Part shown: positions 1 to 5,515 of the stretch, piece after piece
Layout: each line of letters opens with the position of its first letter
Position numbering within the stretch: the first letter of the stretch is position 1
Assembly (NCBI GenBank): GCA_020437875.1
Contig: JAGQVR010000163.1
Location: forward strand, 1-6,463
Source: Flavobacteriales bacterium
Lineage (GTDB): Bacteria > Bacteroidota > Bacteroidia > Flavobacteriales_F > PHOS-HE28
Direction: 5' to 3'
DNA: 6,463 bases
The notes under the pieces: generated by a model
The model's database searches: none
What the model was told of the DNA's origin: nothing
What the model saw: the letters and a program-made list of their open reading frames with translations, nothing else
Program-made: the position numbers and the translations under genes

Positions 1-492
1 CTGCGGGGTGAGCTTCTTCGCTTCGCCGTTCACCTTGTCGCTCAGGTCGAAGTCGGCCTTCTCGAGCATGTCGTTGATCATGCCCTGCAGGCCCATCGCA
101 CGGCCATCATCCGGATGGTAGAGCCGCGTGATGCCGTATTCCTGCAGCTCCCGGATCTCCTCCGGCAGGATGGTACCTCCACCTCCACCGAAGATCTTGA
201 TGTACCCCGCGCCCTTTTCCTTCAGCAGGTCGAACATGTACTTGAAGTACTCGTTGTTCCCGCCCTGGTAGCTGGTCATGGCGATCGCGTGGGCATCCTC
301 CTGGATCGCGGTGTTCACCACGTCCTCCACGCTGCGGTCGTGCCCCAGGTGGATCACCTCGGCGCCGGTGCTCTGGATGATCCGCCGCATGATGTTGATG
401 GCGGCGTCATGGCCATCGAAGAGACTAGCGGCGGTGACGACGCGGATCTTGTGCTTGGGGACGTAAGGCGGGGCCTGGACGAAGGAGGACAT
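1..492 (-). CDS. icmF: Fused isobutyryl-CoA mutase IcmF, N-terminal B12-binding domain (partial)
   Basis: IcmF interconverts isobutyryl-CoA and n-butyryl-CoA using adenosylcobalamin. It joins a B12-binding domain, a MeaB-like GTPase chaperone and a mutase barrel in one cytoplasmic chain. Only the first 164 residues lie in the window; the GTPase and mutase parts run off the left edge. Visible B12-domain features are the cobalamin-ligand motif FDGHDAA at residues 25-31 (His28 would be the axial ligand), SYQGG at 74-78 and the glycine run FGGGGG at 101-106. The segment INIMRRII after the ligand motif and GLQGMIND at 134-141 match IcmF as I remember it. A B12 domain at the N-terminus separates IcmF from ordinary methylmalonyl-CoA mutase large subunits, where it is C-terminal. 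The ATG at 492 is the only ATG after an in-frame stop at 517-519, so the start is well fixed. There is no Shine-Dalgarno; a -7-like box lies four bases upstream. A stand-alone small mutase subunit cannot be fully excluded because the rest is missing. Confidence 0.86.
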   Translation of the reverse strand, partial: MSSFVQAPPYVPKHKIRVVTAASLFDGHDAAINIMRRIIQSTGAEVIHLGHDRSVEDVVNTAIQEDAHAIAMTSYQGGNNEYFKYMFDLLKEKGAGYIKIFGGGGGTILPEEIRELQEYGITRLYHPDDGRAMGLQGMINDMLEKADFDLSDKVNGEAKKLTPQ

Positions 493-496
493 GGGG

Positions 497-504
497 CGAA
501 AATA
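497..504 (-). promoter_or_regulatory. Candidate -7 promoter box of icmF
   Basis: Read on the minus strand the sequence is TATTTTCG, one mismatch from the Bacteroidota -7 consensus TAnnTTTG, followed by CCCC and then the icmF ATG. If transcription starts about five bases after the box, the first transcribed base would be the A of the start codon. I see no good TTG/TTTG -33 element at the usual distance (only a poor TGTG), so this is a weak call that rests on position and on similar spacing at 5078-5085. Confidence 0.35.
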
Positions 505-566
505 CCGCGCCTGACCCTATCCCACACTGCGCTGGATAGCGCGCACTTCCACTGACTCATCACGAT

Positions 567-586
567 GCGATCGAACATCCGATCGC
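567..586. repeat. 20-bp inverted repeat upstream of icmF
   Basis: GCGATCG, a six-base spacer AACATC, then CGATCGC form a perfect 7-bp dyad centred about 85 bp upstream of the icmF ATG. Size and symmetry would suit the operator of a dimeric repressor such as the TetR-type regulators that control acyl-CoA catabolism in many bacteria. The same sequence could also form a small RNA hairpin. A regulatory role is inference only. Confidence 0.3.
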
Positions 587-631
587 CAAGGCAGTGGCGC
601 CTCCACACCGAGAGCTTCCTTAAGACGCCAT

Positions 632-668
632 GGCGGTAGCGGGTCTTCGGTCCTTCGCACCGACCGCC
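632..668. repeat. Nested inverted repeat, possible structured RNA or stem-loop
   Basis: GGCGGT at 632-637 pairs with ACCGCC at 663-668, and inside it CGGT at 648-651 pairs with ACCG at 659-662 around a seven-base loop. This gives two stems that stack on the right side, with an unpaired ten-base bulge (638-647) on the left. There is no T-run on either strand, so it is not a standard intrinsic terminator. It overlaps the 10-bp palindrome CGCCATGGCG at 626-635. GC-rich DNA makes such pairings by chance, so confidence is low. Confidence 0.25.
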
Positions 669-1077
669 TCCGCGATGGCCGCGATGATCACCGAGTGGGC
701 GATGACCGTATTGAGTCTGCACAGGACTTCCCTGATGGTCGGGTGATCCTGTTCAACAGTTCTTGATCGATGCGTCATGCATTCCGTATGAACCAGGACG
801 CCATCTACACTTCGGTCATCCACATTTCAGAAGACTGCTCTTCATTTGGCATGATATCACACTATCCCATTGCCGCGATAATCAAGAAAGCGCCCCCGTG
901 TCGGAGGTAGCGTGGCGCTTCCACAATTCGTGGTCGCGATCAAGGCCCGAGTCCATGGTCGGATGCATAGAGCGGAAGTAGTACCTCGTTGAGGTTGGAA
1001 AAGGTGCCACGAACACAAACGGACTGTAAGAGAACAGCATCAGCCTGCTTCCATTTGACGTTTTCCGAATGACCCTT

Positions 1078-3612
1078 CTATTCGACGATGAACCGGCCTC
1101 CGATCCTAAGTTCGGGACCAAGCCAAAGGCCAATGTGATAACAACCAGGGGTAGCGGGTGCATTCAATGACCGCCATGTCACCTCATTGGCAAGGTCCAG
1201 TGTTCGTTCAATGCGACCGGTCATATCCGTCACGACCAGATGCAACTTCTCACCATTGCTTGGCAAGTAACCCTGCGCCCATTCGATCGATAGATCACCA
1301 CTTGCGGAGATCGGATTGGGGTAAAGCAACAGCGGGCTGTGAATACCAGGAACGCGATCACCATTGGCCCTGGCCACATAGCTCCTTGGCGCACCATCAT
1401 AGCTCGTGAAAGAACCACCGAGCAGGATCCTACCATCGGCCTGCAATGCCACGCTCGATATCATGCCATTCGCTCCAGCGGCCGACCGGAAGGAATCATC
1501 CAAGCTGCCGTCATTCCTGAGCCTTGCTATTCTGTTGGCCTGAAACCCATCGAATGTGGTGAACTCTCCAGCGATGATGACATTGTCCCAAGGCTGCGGA
1601 ATGATCGAATAGACCCTTGCTGAACCTGGGACATTACCTCCGACGCCCGATCCAACATCAAAACTCAAGTCCGGTTCACCATTCGGATGCAATCGCATTA
1701 TTCCACAATAAGGAACCCCATTGAAGTTTCGGAAGTAGCCACCAATGAAGATCGTCCCATCGTGTCGGACAGCCACGCTCATGATCCGATCATCGGCTCC
1801 CAACCCGGTGGAGAAACTCCGATCTAAGCGCCCATCCGGGAACAATCGTACGATCCGCCCACAAGGCGTGCCATCATAGCTGGTGAAACCACCGACCATT
1901 ATGATGCGACCATCCTGCTGCCATGCGAAATCCCAAGGTGTGCTGTTCGGGCCGGAACCTGGATCGAAGGTAACATCCACACTTCCGTCCGACCCAAGTC
2001 GCACCAGCCGTTTCCGGACGAGGCCGTTGAACGATTGGAAGAGACCTCCGACAAGAGCCTTGTCATCGGGGCCAACGGCCACGCATACAACCTGACCTGC
2101 GGCCCCAGTTCCAATTCGATATGTTGTATCGATACTACCAGTCTCAAGGATGCGCGCCAGACCATTACAAGGTGTACCACCATAATTCGTGAACTCTCCT
2201 GCGATGAGCACCCGTCCATCTACCTGCATCGCAGCTTTCCACACGCCGTGATCAGGGCCGCTACCAGGATCGAAGGTCCGATCCAATTCGCCATTAGGCA
2301 TCAATCGCGCTATTCTCGTTCTTGCCACTCCCCCATATGCCGTGAATCCACCAGCGATAAGGACCTTCCCACCGCTCGTCAGAAGGACGGATGCCACGCT
2401 GCTGTTCGCGGACACCGTTGGATTGAAGTCCTCATCCGCAGAGCCATTATGAAGTAGTCGTGTAAGTCCCCTTCGAACCAAGGAGCCATAACGGAACTGC
2501 GCTCCACCGATAACGACCGTTCCATCTGATCGGCTAAGCACACAGTTCAATGTATTGTTCGATCCGATCTGGTCATTGAAAGTCTGGTCAAGTGTGCCAT
2601 CTGCCCGCAAACGTCCGATCCTACCGCGTTGTGCACCACCGAACATGGTGAATTCACCTACGCATAATATCGATCCGACATCATCGATCGCTATATCCTT
2701 GATCGCTCCATTGGCTCCCGGGATTGTGAAAAAGGTCGGCTCGACGTTCCCACTATGGTCAAGTCGGACGATGCGCTCGCACGGAACGCCATTGAAAGAC
2801 GTGAAATCTCCACCCAACAGGATCCGCCCATCCTCCTGTAGCCGAATGCAACTGACCAGGCCGTTGCCTCCGGACCCGGCATCGAATGTCGTATCCAAGG
2901 TGCCGTCCTGCTCCAGACGAGCCACGCCCATTCTGGCCACTCCCCCGTACGTTGTGAAATAGCCGACTATGATGATGCGCCCATCCGGTTGAACTTCGAT
3001 CTCCATGACCCCGTAGCAACCAATAGCTGCAGTGAATGTCGGATCTCTAGTGCCATCAGGTAGAAGCCGGATCAATGAATTGCACGCGCCAAAATTGTAG
3101 TACGAGAAGAAGCCACCAACCAGTATGCGACCATCGGATTGGACTACCACATCATGCACAGACCCACCTGCGTTAGGTTGGAAGTTCACTAATACTCCAG
3201 TCGGAAACGATGCATCCGTCGTTCCATCAGTGTTCAGGCGGACCAAGCCTCGATAGTTATCCGCTCCGACCAGGATCTTTCCGTCTGACTGCAGCGCGAC
3301 AGCTGTTGGAGCATAGGCATTCGCTATCTGCACCGGCGCAAAGGAGCTATCCAGGGTTCCATCGCTATTTACTCTCGCGATATACTCCCTTGTAACACCA
3401 TTATAACTCCCCAAAGAACCCACTATGACGATCTTGTCATCGGGTTGCTGAGCCATATCATGAACATTACCCGTTCCATGGTTCGCATAACCCTTATCAG
3501 CTGTATTGAACGATACGTCGTTCGAACCGGCTTGACCGTGCAGGCAGAGGTGCATGGCGGCCACCAGTGGGAAGCACCATGACCGAAGGTTTGAGTGGAT
3601 TTTCGCTTGCAT
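1078..3612 (-). CDS. Secreted delta-60 repeat beta-propeller protein with T9SS type A sorting domain
   Basis: 844 residues, no defined function. The start is placed at the ATG at 3612; a TTG six codons upstream (3630) is in frame but would put polar residues before the signal peptide. The N-terminus has the form of a signal peptide: Lys and Arg, then the hydrophobic stretch FPLVAAMHLCL. Fourteen repeats of about 51 residues follow (residues about 52-751), each of the form Q.DGRI.IGG.FT.Y.G....RI.RL..DG.LD.TF. This is the delta-60/DUF5122 beta-propeller pattern. The chain ends with a T9SS type A sorting domain from about residue 761 (YPNP, then TDMTGR, ending GGRFIVE). The family is predicted to be exported by the Por/T9SS machinery and displayed on the cell surface or released. 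Ligands are unknown; carbohydrate or protein binding is possible but unproven. The gene is complete and unbroken, lower in GC than its neighbours, and divergent from another T9SS cargo gene. Confidence 0.9.
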   Translation of the reverse strand: MQAKIHSNLRSWCFPLVAAMHLCLHGQAGSNDVSFNTADKGYANHGTGNVHDMAQQPDDKIVIVGSLGSYNGVTREYIARVNSDGTLDSSFAPVQIANAYAPTAVALQSDGKILVGADNYRGLVRLNTDGTTDASFPTGVLVNFQPNAGGSVHDVVVQSDGRILVGGFFSYYNFGACNSLIRLLPDGTRDPTFTAAIGCYGVMEIEVQPDGRIIIVGYFTTYGGVARMGVARLEQDGTLDTTFDAGSGGNGLVSCIRLQEDGRILLGGDFTSFNGVPCERIVRLDHSGNVEPTFFTIPGANGAIKDIAIDDVGSILCVGEFTMFGGAQRGRIGRLRADGTLDQTFNDQIGSNNTLNCVLSRSDGTVVIGGAQFRYGSLVRRGLTRLLHNGSADEDFNPTVSANSSVASVLLTSGGKVLIAGGFTAYGGVARTRIARLMPNGELDRTFDPGSGPDHGVWKAAMQVDGRVLIAGEFTNYGGTPCNGLARILETGSIDTTYRIGTGAAGQVVCVAVGPDDKALVGGLFQSFNGLVRKRLVRLGSDGSVDVTFDPGSGPNSTPWDFAWQQDGRIIMVGGFTSYDGTPCGRIVRLFPDGRLDRSFSTGLGADDRIMSVAVRHDGTIFIGGYFRNFNGVPYCGIMRLHPNGEPDLSFDVGSGVGGNVPGSARVYSIIPQPWDNVIIAGEFTTFDGFQANRIARLRNDGSLDDSFRSAAGANGMISSVALQADGRILLGGSFTSYDGAPRSYVARANGDRVPGIHSPLLLYPNPISASGDLSIEWAQGYLPSNGEKLHLVVTDMTGRIERTLDLANEVTWRSLNAPATPGCYHIGLWLGPELRIGGRFIVE
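1081..1332 (-). other. T9SS type A sorting domain of the propeller protein
   Basis: The last 84 residues contain LLLYPNP, a central LHLVVTDMTGR, and a final PGCYHIGLWLG...RIGGRFIVE. This order (YPNP start, D..GR turn, G.Y.. strand, short C-terminal beta tail) is the usual layout of the Por secretion type A domain. The domain is removed when the cargo is attached to, or released from, the outer membrane. Confidence 0.88.
1360..3459 (-). repeat. Fourteen tandem delta-60 repeat units (protein level)
   Basis: The DG (or equivalent) positions of successive units are 50-52 residues apart, except one gap of 57 between units 12 and 13. The repeats have diverged at the DNA level and are best seen in the translation. 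Unit 1 (PDDKIVIVG) starts after an N-terminal segment NDVSF that resembles the LD.SF end of a unit. Unit 14 lacks that end (ARANGDRVPG). The array is thus circularly permuted, as in propellers closed by an N-terminal strand. Unit 2 lacks the FT.Y.G loop. Confidence 0.85.
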
Positions 3613-3712
3613 GTCCGATGAACCAAGCAATTCGAATATATGGATAGGTGGCTTTGCTGTCGCTTCCCAAGAGTTGACCTACCTCGCCCCCTTCCGTAAC
3701 TTTGGAACAACA
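3613..3712. promoter_or_regulatory. Divergent promoter region between two T9SS cargo genes
   Basis: These 100 bp separate the ATGs of the propeller gene (minus) and the Cys/His-rich cargo gene (plus), so both promoters must lie here or inside the opposite gene. The plus-strand promoter is clear (3674-3704). For the minus strand the best -7 candidate is TATATTCG at 3633-3640, one mismatch from TAnnTTTG and 20 bases before the ATG. Its nearest TTG is 27 bases upstream, farther than usual, so the minus promoter is uncertain. Confidence 0.6.
3674..3704 (+). promoter_or_regulatory. Bacteroidota-type promoter (TTG, 20 bp, TAACTTTG)
   Basis: TTG at 3674-3676 and a perfect -7 element TAACTTTG at 3697-3704 are separated by 20 bp, within the range known for the Bacteroidota housekeeping sigma factor. 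The box ends eight bases before the ATG at 3713, so transcription should begin around 3709. This leaves a leader of only a few bases and no room for a ribosome binding site. Confidence 0.7.
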
Positions 3713-4450
3713 ATGAAGCTGACCCTACCGGTCCTTATCCTCATCTTGTCCACCGGCCTTTCCGCTCAGGCCCAGTGCTCCATTGACCTGCCGAACGATA
3801 CGGTCACCCTGTACTACGGCTATGACCCGCTGGCCTGCACCACGCTGCAACCGGTTGTCACCGGGGCAAGCCCTACCCAACTGGTGTGGAGCACTGGAAG
3901 CACAAGCGCCTCGATCACCGTGTGTGATACGGCCAGTTCCTGGTACTTCGTCACCCTCGCGGATGACACGGCTTGCACCTCGACCGATTCCGTCTTCGTC
4001 AACGTGGTTGATGTGCGCTGTGGCAACAGCCTGAACAAGGTCGCGGTGTGCCACATCCCGCCGGGCAACCCGGCCAACGCCCATACCATCTGCATCAGTG
4101 AGAACGGTGTTCCGGCCCATCTGGCGCACGGATGCCACCTCGGTGCGTGCGTGCTGCCCGTGGACACCAGTGACGTGGCCTCCGAGGTGGAGGTGACGAT
4201 CACCCCGAACCCGATGACGGAGAACGCCATGATCACGGTGCGCAGCGGACTGGACCAGCGCGTGCGCATTCGTGTCATCGATGCCTTGGGTCGTGTGCAC
4301 GATACCCTGCTCGAGGGCAACATGACCACCAACGAAACGCGGACGCTGCCCTTGGCGGCGGGGCAACTGCCCTCCGATGCCTCGCTGGTGCTGATCGAGG
4401 TGACCGGTGCGAACGAGCGCCTCTCGTTGCCAGTGCTGGTGGAGCGATGA
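3713..4450 (+). CDS. Small secreted Cys/His-rich protein with T9SS type A sorting domain
   Basis: 245 residues, no defined function. The ATG at 3713 begins a clear signal peptide (MKLTLPVLILILSTGLSAQA), probably cut after residue 20; the frame is open upstream to 3554, but that part overlaps the promoter. The mature protein starts with an Ig/PKD-like region (about 24-102) containing LVWSTGSTSASITV, a pattern common in Bacteroidota secreted proteins. A compact module at 113-146 follows: VCHIPPGNP, HTIC, then HLAHGCHLGAC. It holds Cys113, 127, 141, 146 and His114, 124, 136, 139, 142. I recall similar CH.PPGNP...HL.HGD..G.C modules in many secreted bacterial proteins but know of no proven function; disulfides or metal binding are both possible. 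The C-terminal T9SS domain starts at ITPNP (163-167) and ends LPVLVER. There are nine cysteines after the signal peptide. Cys22 is not in a lipobox. The gene is GC-rich, unlike the divergent propeller gene. Confidence 0.87.
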   Translation: MKLTLPVLILILSTGLSAQAQCSIDLPNDTVTLYYGYDPLACTTLQPVVTGASPTQLVWSTGSTSASITVCDTASSWYFVTLADDTACTSTDSVFVNVVDVRCGNSLNKVAVCHIPPGNPANAHTICISENGVPAHLAHGCHLGACVLPVDTSDVASEVEVTITPNPMTENAMITVRSGLDQRVRIRVIDALGRVHDTLLEGNMTTNETRTLPLAAGQLPSDASLVLIEVTGANERLSLPVLVER

Positions 4451-4488
4451 GCGTCCGCTCTTTATCCTAACAGATGGAGCACGATACA

Positions 4489-4510
4489 TGCGGGATGCAC
4501 GACTCCCGCA
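4489..4510 (+). terminator. Candidate stem-loop after the cargo gene
   Basis: TGCGGGA and TCCCGCA form a perfect 7-bp stem with an eight-base loop, starting 38 bases after the stop codon of the cargo gene. There is no T-run after the stem, so it does not match a classic intrinsic terminator. It could still end transcription or protect the 3' end. Confidence 0.35.
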
Positions 4511-4602
4511 CCGGGCGATGTTCCCTGCCCATGACACCTTGCGGCTGGCGAGCACCTTGACCATCCGCATCCTTGGTCCGGGCGATGTCCGAACTTCACC
4601 CC

Positions 4603-5025
4603 ATGGACCGCTCCATCGGCTACGCCCTGCTCGCCATGTTCTTCGCCGGTGTCACGGCGGTGATCGCCAAGCTGGGCATGCGGAACGTGAGCGGCGATGT
4701 GGCCCTGGTCGTGCGCACGAGCTTGATCTTCCTGTTGGTCTGGGGCAACGCCTTCGCCTTCCGGCTGGTCGGCAAGCTGCAGTTGCTCACCGGTCGCGAC
4801 CTGCTCTTCCTCGGCCTCTCCGGGCTCACCACCTTCCTCAGCTGGTTGTTCTACTACCGCGCCATCAAGATCGGTGAGGTCTCGGTGGTGAACGCCATCG
4901 ACAAGGCGAGCATCGTGGTGACGCTGGTGCTCTGCTTCCTCTTCCTGAAGGAGCCCTTCACCTGGCGTGTTGCAGCAGCCACATTGCTGATCACGGGCGG
5001 ACTGATCCTGCTCGTGTGGAAATAG
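4603..5025 (+). CDS. EamA family (DMT superfamily) half-size transporter
   Basis: 140 residues, one EamA domain. It is an inner-membrane protein with five predicted helices at about 5-23, 33-53, 66-84, 93-116 and 122-138. Typical family stretches are GYALLAMFFAGVTAVIAKLG in helix 1, FYYRAIKIGEVSVVNAIDK before and in helix 4, and FLFLKEPFTW before helix 5. Full-size DMT exporters have ten helices from two EamA domains; single-domain members of about 140 residues are a known subgroup and probably work as dimers. The substrate cannot be read from the sequence; drug, metabolite or amino-acid export is the range for the family. I chose the ATG at 4603 because it begins just before helix 1. An ATG at 4585 (six residues longer) and a TTG at 4573 are in frame. 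No clear promoter or ribosome binding site is visible in the 152 bp upstream. Confidence 0.88.
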   Translation: MDRSIGYALLAMFFAGVTAVIAKLGMRNVSGDVALVVRTSLIFLLVWGNAFAFRLVGKLQLLTGRDLLFLGLSGLTTFLSWLFYYRAIKIGEVSVVNAIDKASIVVTLVLCFLFLKEPFTWRVAAATLLITGGLILLVWK

Positions 5026-5077
5026 GGTGCGCTCCTCTTCGGTCAAGGTCCCGGGCATGATGGCTGATCTGGTCCGA

Positions 5078-5085
5078 TAGCTTTG
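5078..5085 (+). promoter_or_regulatory. -7 promoter box of the DUF1801 gene
   Basis: TAGCTTTG is a perfect match to the Bacteroidota -7 element TAnnTTTG and ends four bases before the ATG at 5090. A start site about five bases after the box would coincide with the A of the start codon, giving a leaderless mRNA. No TTG is present near -33, so the match is only half of a promoter. The box lies in the 64-bp gap after the EamA stop. Confidence 0.5.
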
Positions 5086-5089
5086 ATCC

Positions 5090-5461
5090 ATGCTGCGCGA
5101 GTTGGCTGCGAGCTATGCGAACTTCGAGGAACCGGCCAGGAGTTGCCTGCTCGCCTTGCGCTGGATCATCCTCGATCAAGACCCATTGGTGAACCAGACC
5201 GTGAAGTATGGCATGCCTTGCTTCTGCTACGGTAAGACCGCGTTCTGCTACCTGTGGACCGACAAGCAGACCAAGGACCCGTACATCCTCTTCGTGGAAG
5301 GTCGGCACCTTGAGCACCCGGAGCTGGAGACCGGTGACCGGGCCCGCATGAAGATCCTGCGGGTGGACCCGACCAAGGATATCCCGGTCGATCGGATCCG
5401 CGTGATCCTGGACGCCGCGCTTGATCTGTATCGGACGGGGGTCGTGAAGTCCAGGCGTTGA
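5090..5461 (+). CDS. DUF1801 domain-containing protein
   Basis: 123 residues, cytoplasmic, no signal peptide or membrane helix. The hallmark region is VKYGMPCFCYGKTAFCYLW at residues 38-56, followed by DPYILFVEG (63-71), DRARMKILRVDP (83-94) and an amphipathic C-terminal helix. This is the DUF1801 (YdhG-like) fold; some relatives are annotated as iron chaperones, others have no known role, and I would not assign one here. Three cysteines (44, 46, 53) lie in the central strand region. The length is normal for small Bacteroidota members. The ATG at 5090 fits the family start and has a perfect -7 box four bases upstream and no Shine-Dalgarno. The gene follows the EamA gene by 64 bp on the same strand but probably has its own promoter, and it is convergent with the patatin gene. 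Confidence 0.85.
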   Translation: MLRELAASYANFEEPARSCLLALRWIILDQDPLVNQTVKYGMPCFCYGKTAFCYLWTDKQTKDPYILFVEGRHLEHPELETGDRARMKILRVDPTKDIPVDRIRVILDAALDLYRTGVVKSRR

Positions 5462-5497
5462 ATCTCACATGGACCGGTGGAAGAAGCACAGCGTCCA

Positions 5498-5515
5498 GAT
5501 CCGTTGAACGGGATC
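5498..5515. terminator. Candidate shared hairpin between convergent genes
   Basis: GAT-CCGT-TGA-ACGG-(G)-ATC can fold into a seven-pair stem with one bulged G and a three-base loop, and it is nearly symmetrical on both strands. It sits at the end of the 52-bp gap between the DUF1801 stop and the patatin stop and overlaps the latter. This is the expected place for a two-way terminator, but there is no T-run on either side. Confidence 0.3.

Larger units (their letters stand above)
493..1077. other. Long intergenic region without a supported gene
   Basis: This is the roughly 585-bp stretch between the stop of the propeller gene and the start of icmF, both on the minus strand. It should hold the 3' end of one transcript and the promoter of the other. 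Reading frames here are short and give no recognisable protein. The best is 620-823 minus (67 codons from GTG, or 52 from an ATG at 778), whose last part has GC-rich third positions, so a decayed gene is possible. Short inverted repeats occur at 529-542 (GCGCT/AGCGC), 567-586, 626-635 (CGCCATGGCG), 632-668, 749-759 (CTGTTCAACAG) and 983-995 (ACCTC-GTT-GAGGT). The last could be a weak terminator stem about 80 bp past the propeller stop, but it has no T-run. I see no tRNA, rRNA or transposase. Confidence 0.6.

Noticed and set aside
115..555. 146-codon plus-strand open frame across the icmF start
   Set aside because: It is antisense to icmF, whose translation matches the B12-binding domain throughout.
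493..1077. Search for tRNA, CRISPR, insertion sequence or attachment site
   Set aside because: There are no T-loop-like GTTCGAATC sequences, no regularly spaced direct repeats, no transposase-like frames and no target duplications.
882..1163. 93-codon minus-strand frame spanning the end of the propeller gene
   Set aside because: I considered it as a frameshifted extension or a small gene. The propeller protein already ends with a complete sorting domain, and this frame shows no recognisable features.
3613..3630. TTG start six codons upstream for the propeller protein
   Set aside because: The ATG at 3612 gives a better signal peptide with its positive charges at the N-terminus; the extra residues are polar.
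3554..3712. 53-codon N-terminal extension of the Cys/His cargo protein
   Set aside because: It would put the signal peptide internally and run through the propeller gene start and the TTG/TAACTTTG promoter.
3776..3778. Cys22 of the cargo protein as a lipoprotein anchor
   Set aside because: The preceding residues AQAQ do not form a lipobox, and the protein carries a T9SS domain, so signal peptidase I cleavage is more likely.
3725..4570. 281-codon open frame on the minus strand opposite the Cys/His cargo gene
   Set aside because: It lies antisense to a gene with a signal peptide, a T9SS domain and a strong promoter. Its translation is rich in His, Arg and Gly with no domain, as expected for the shadow of a GC-rich gene.
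4462..5091. 209-codon minus-strand open frame opposite the EamA gene
   Set aside because: It has a low-complexity Glu/Gln/His/Asp translation and lies antisense to a well-formed five-helix membrane protein.
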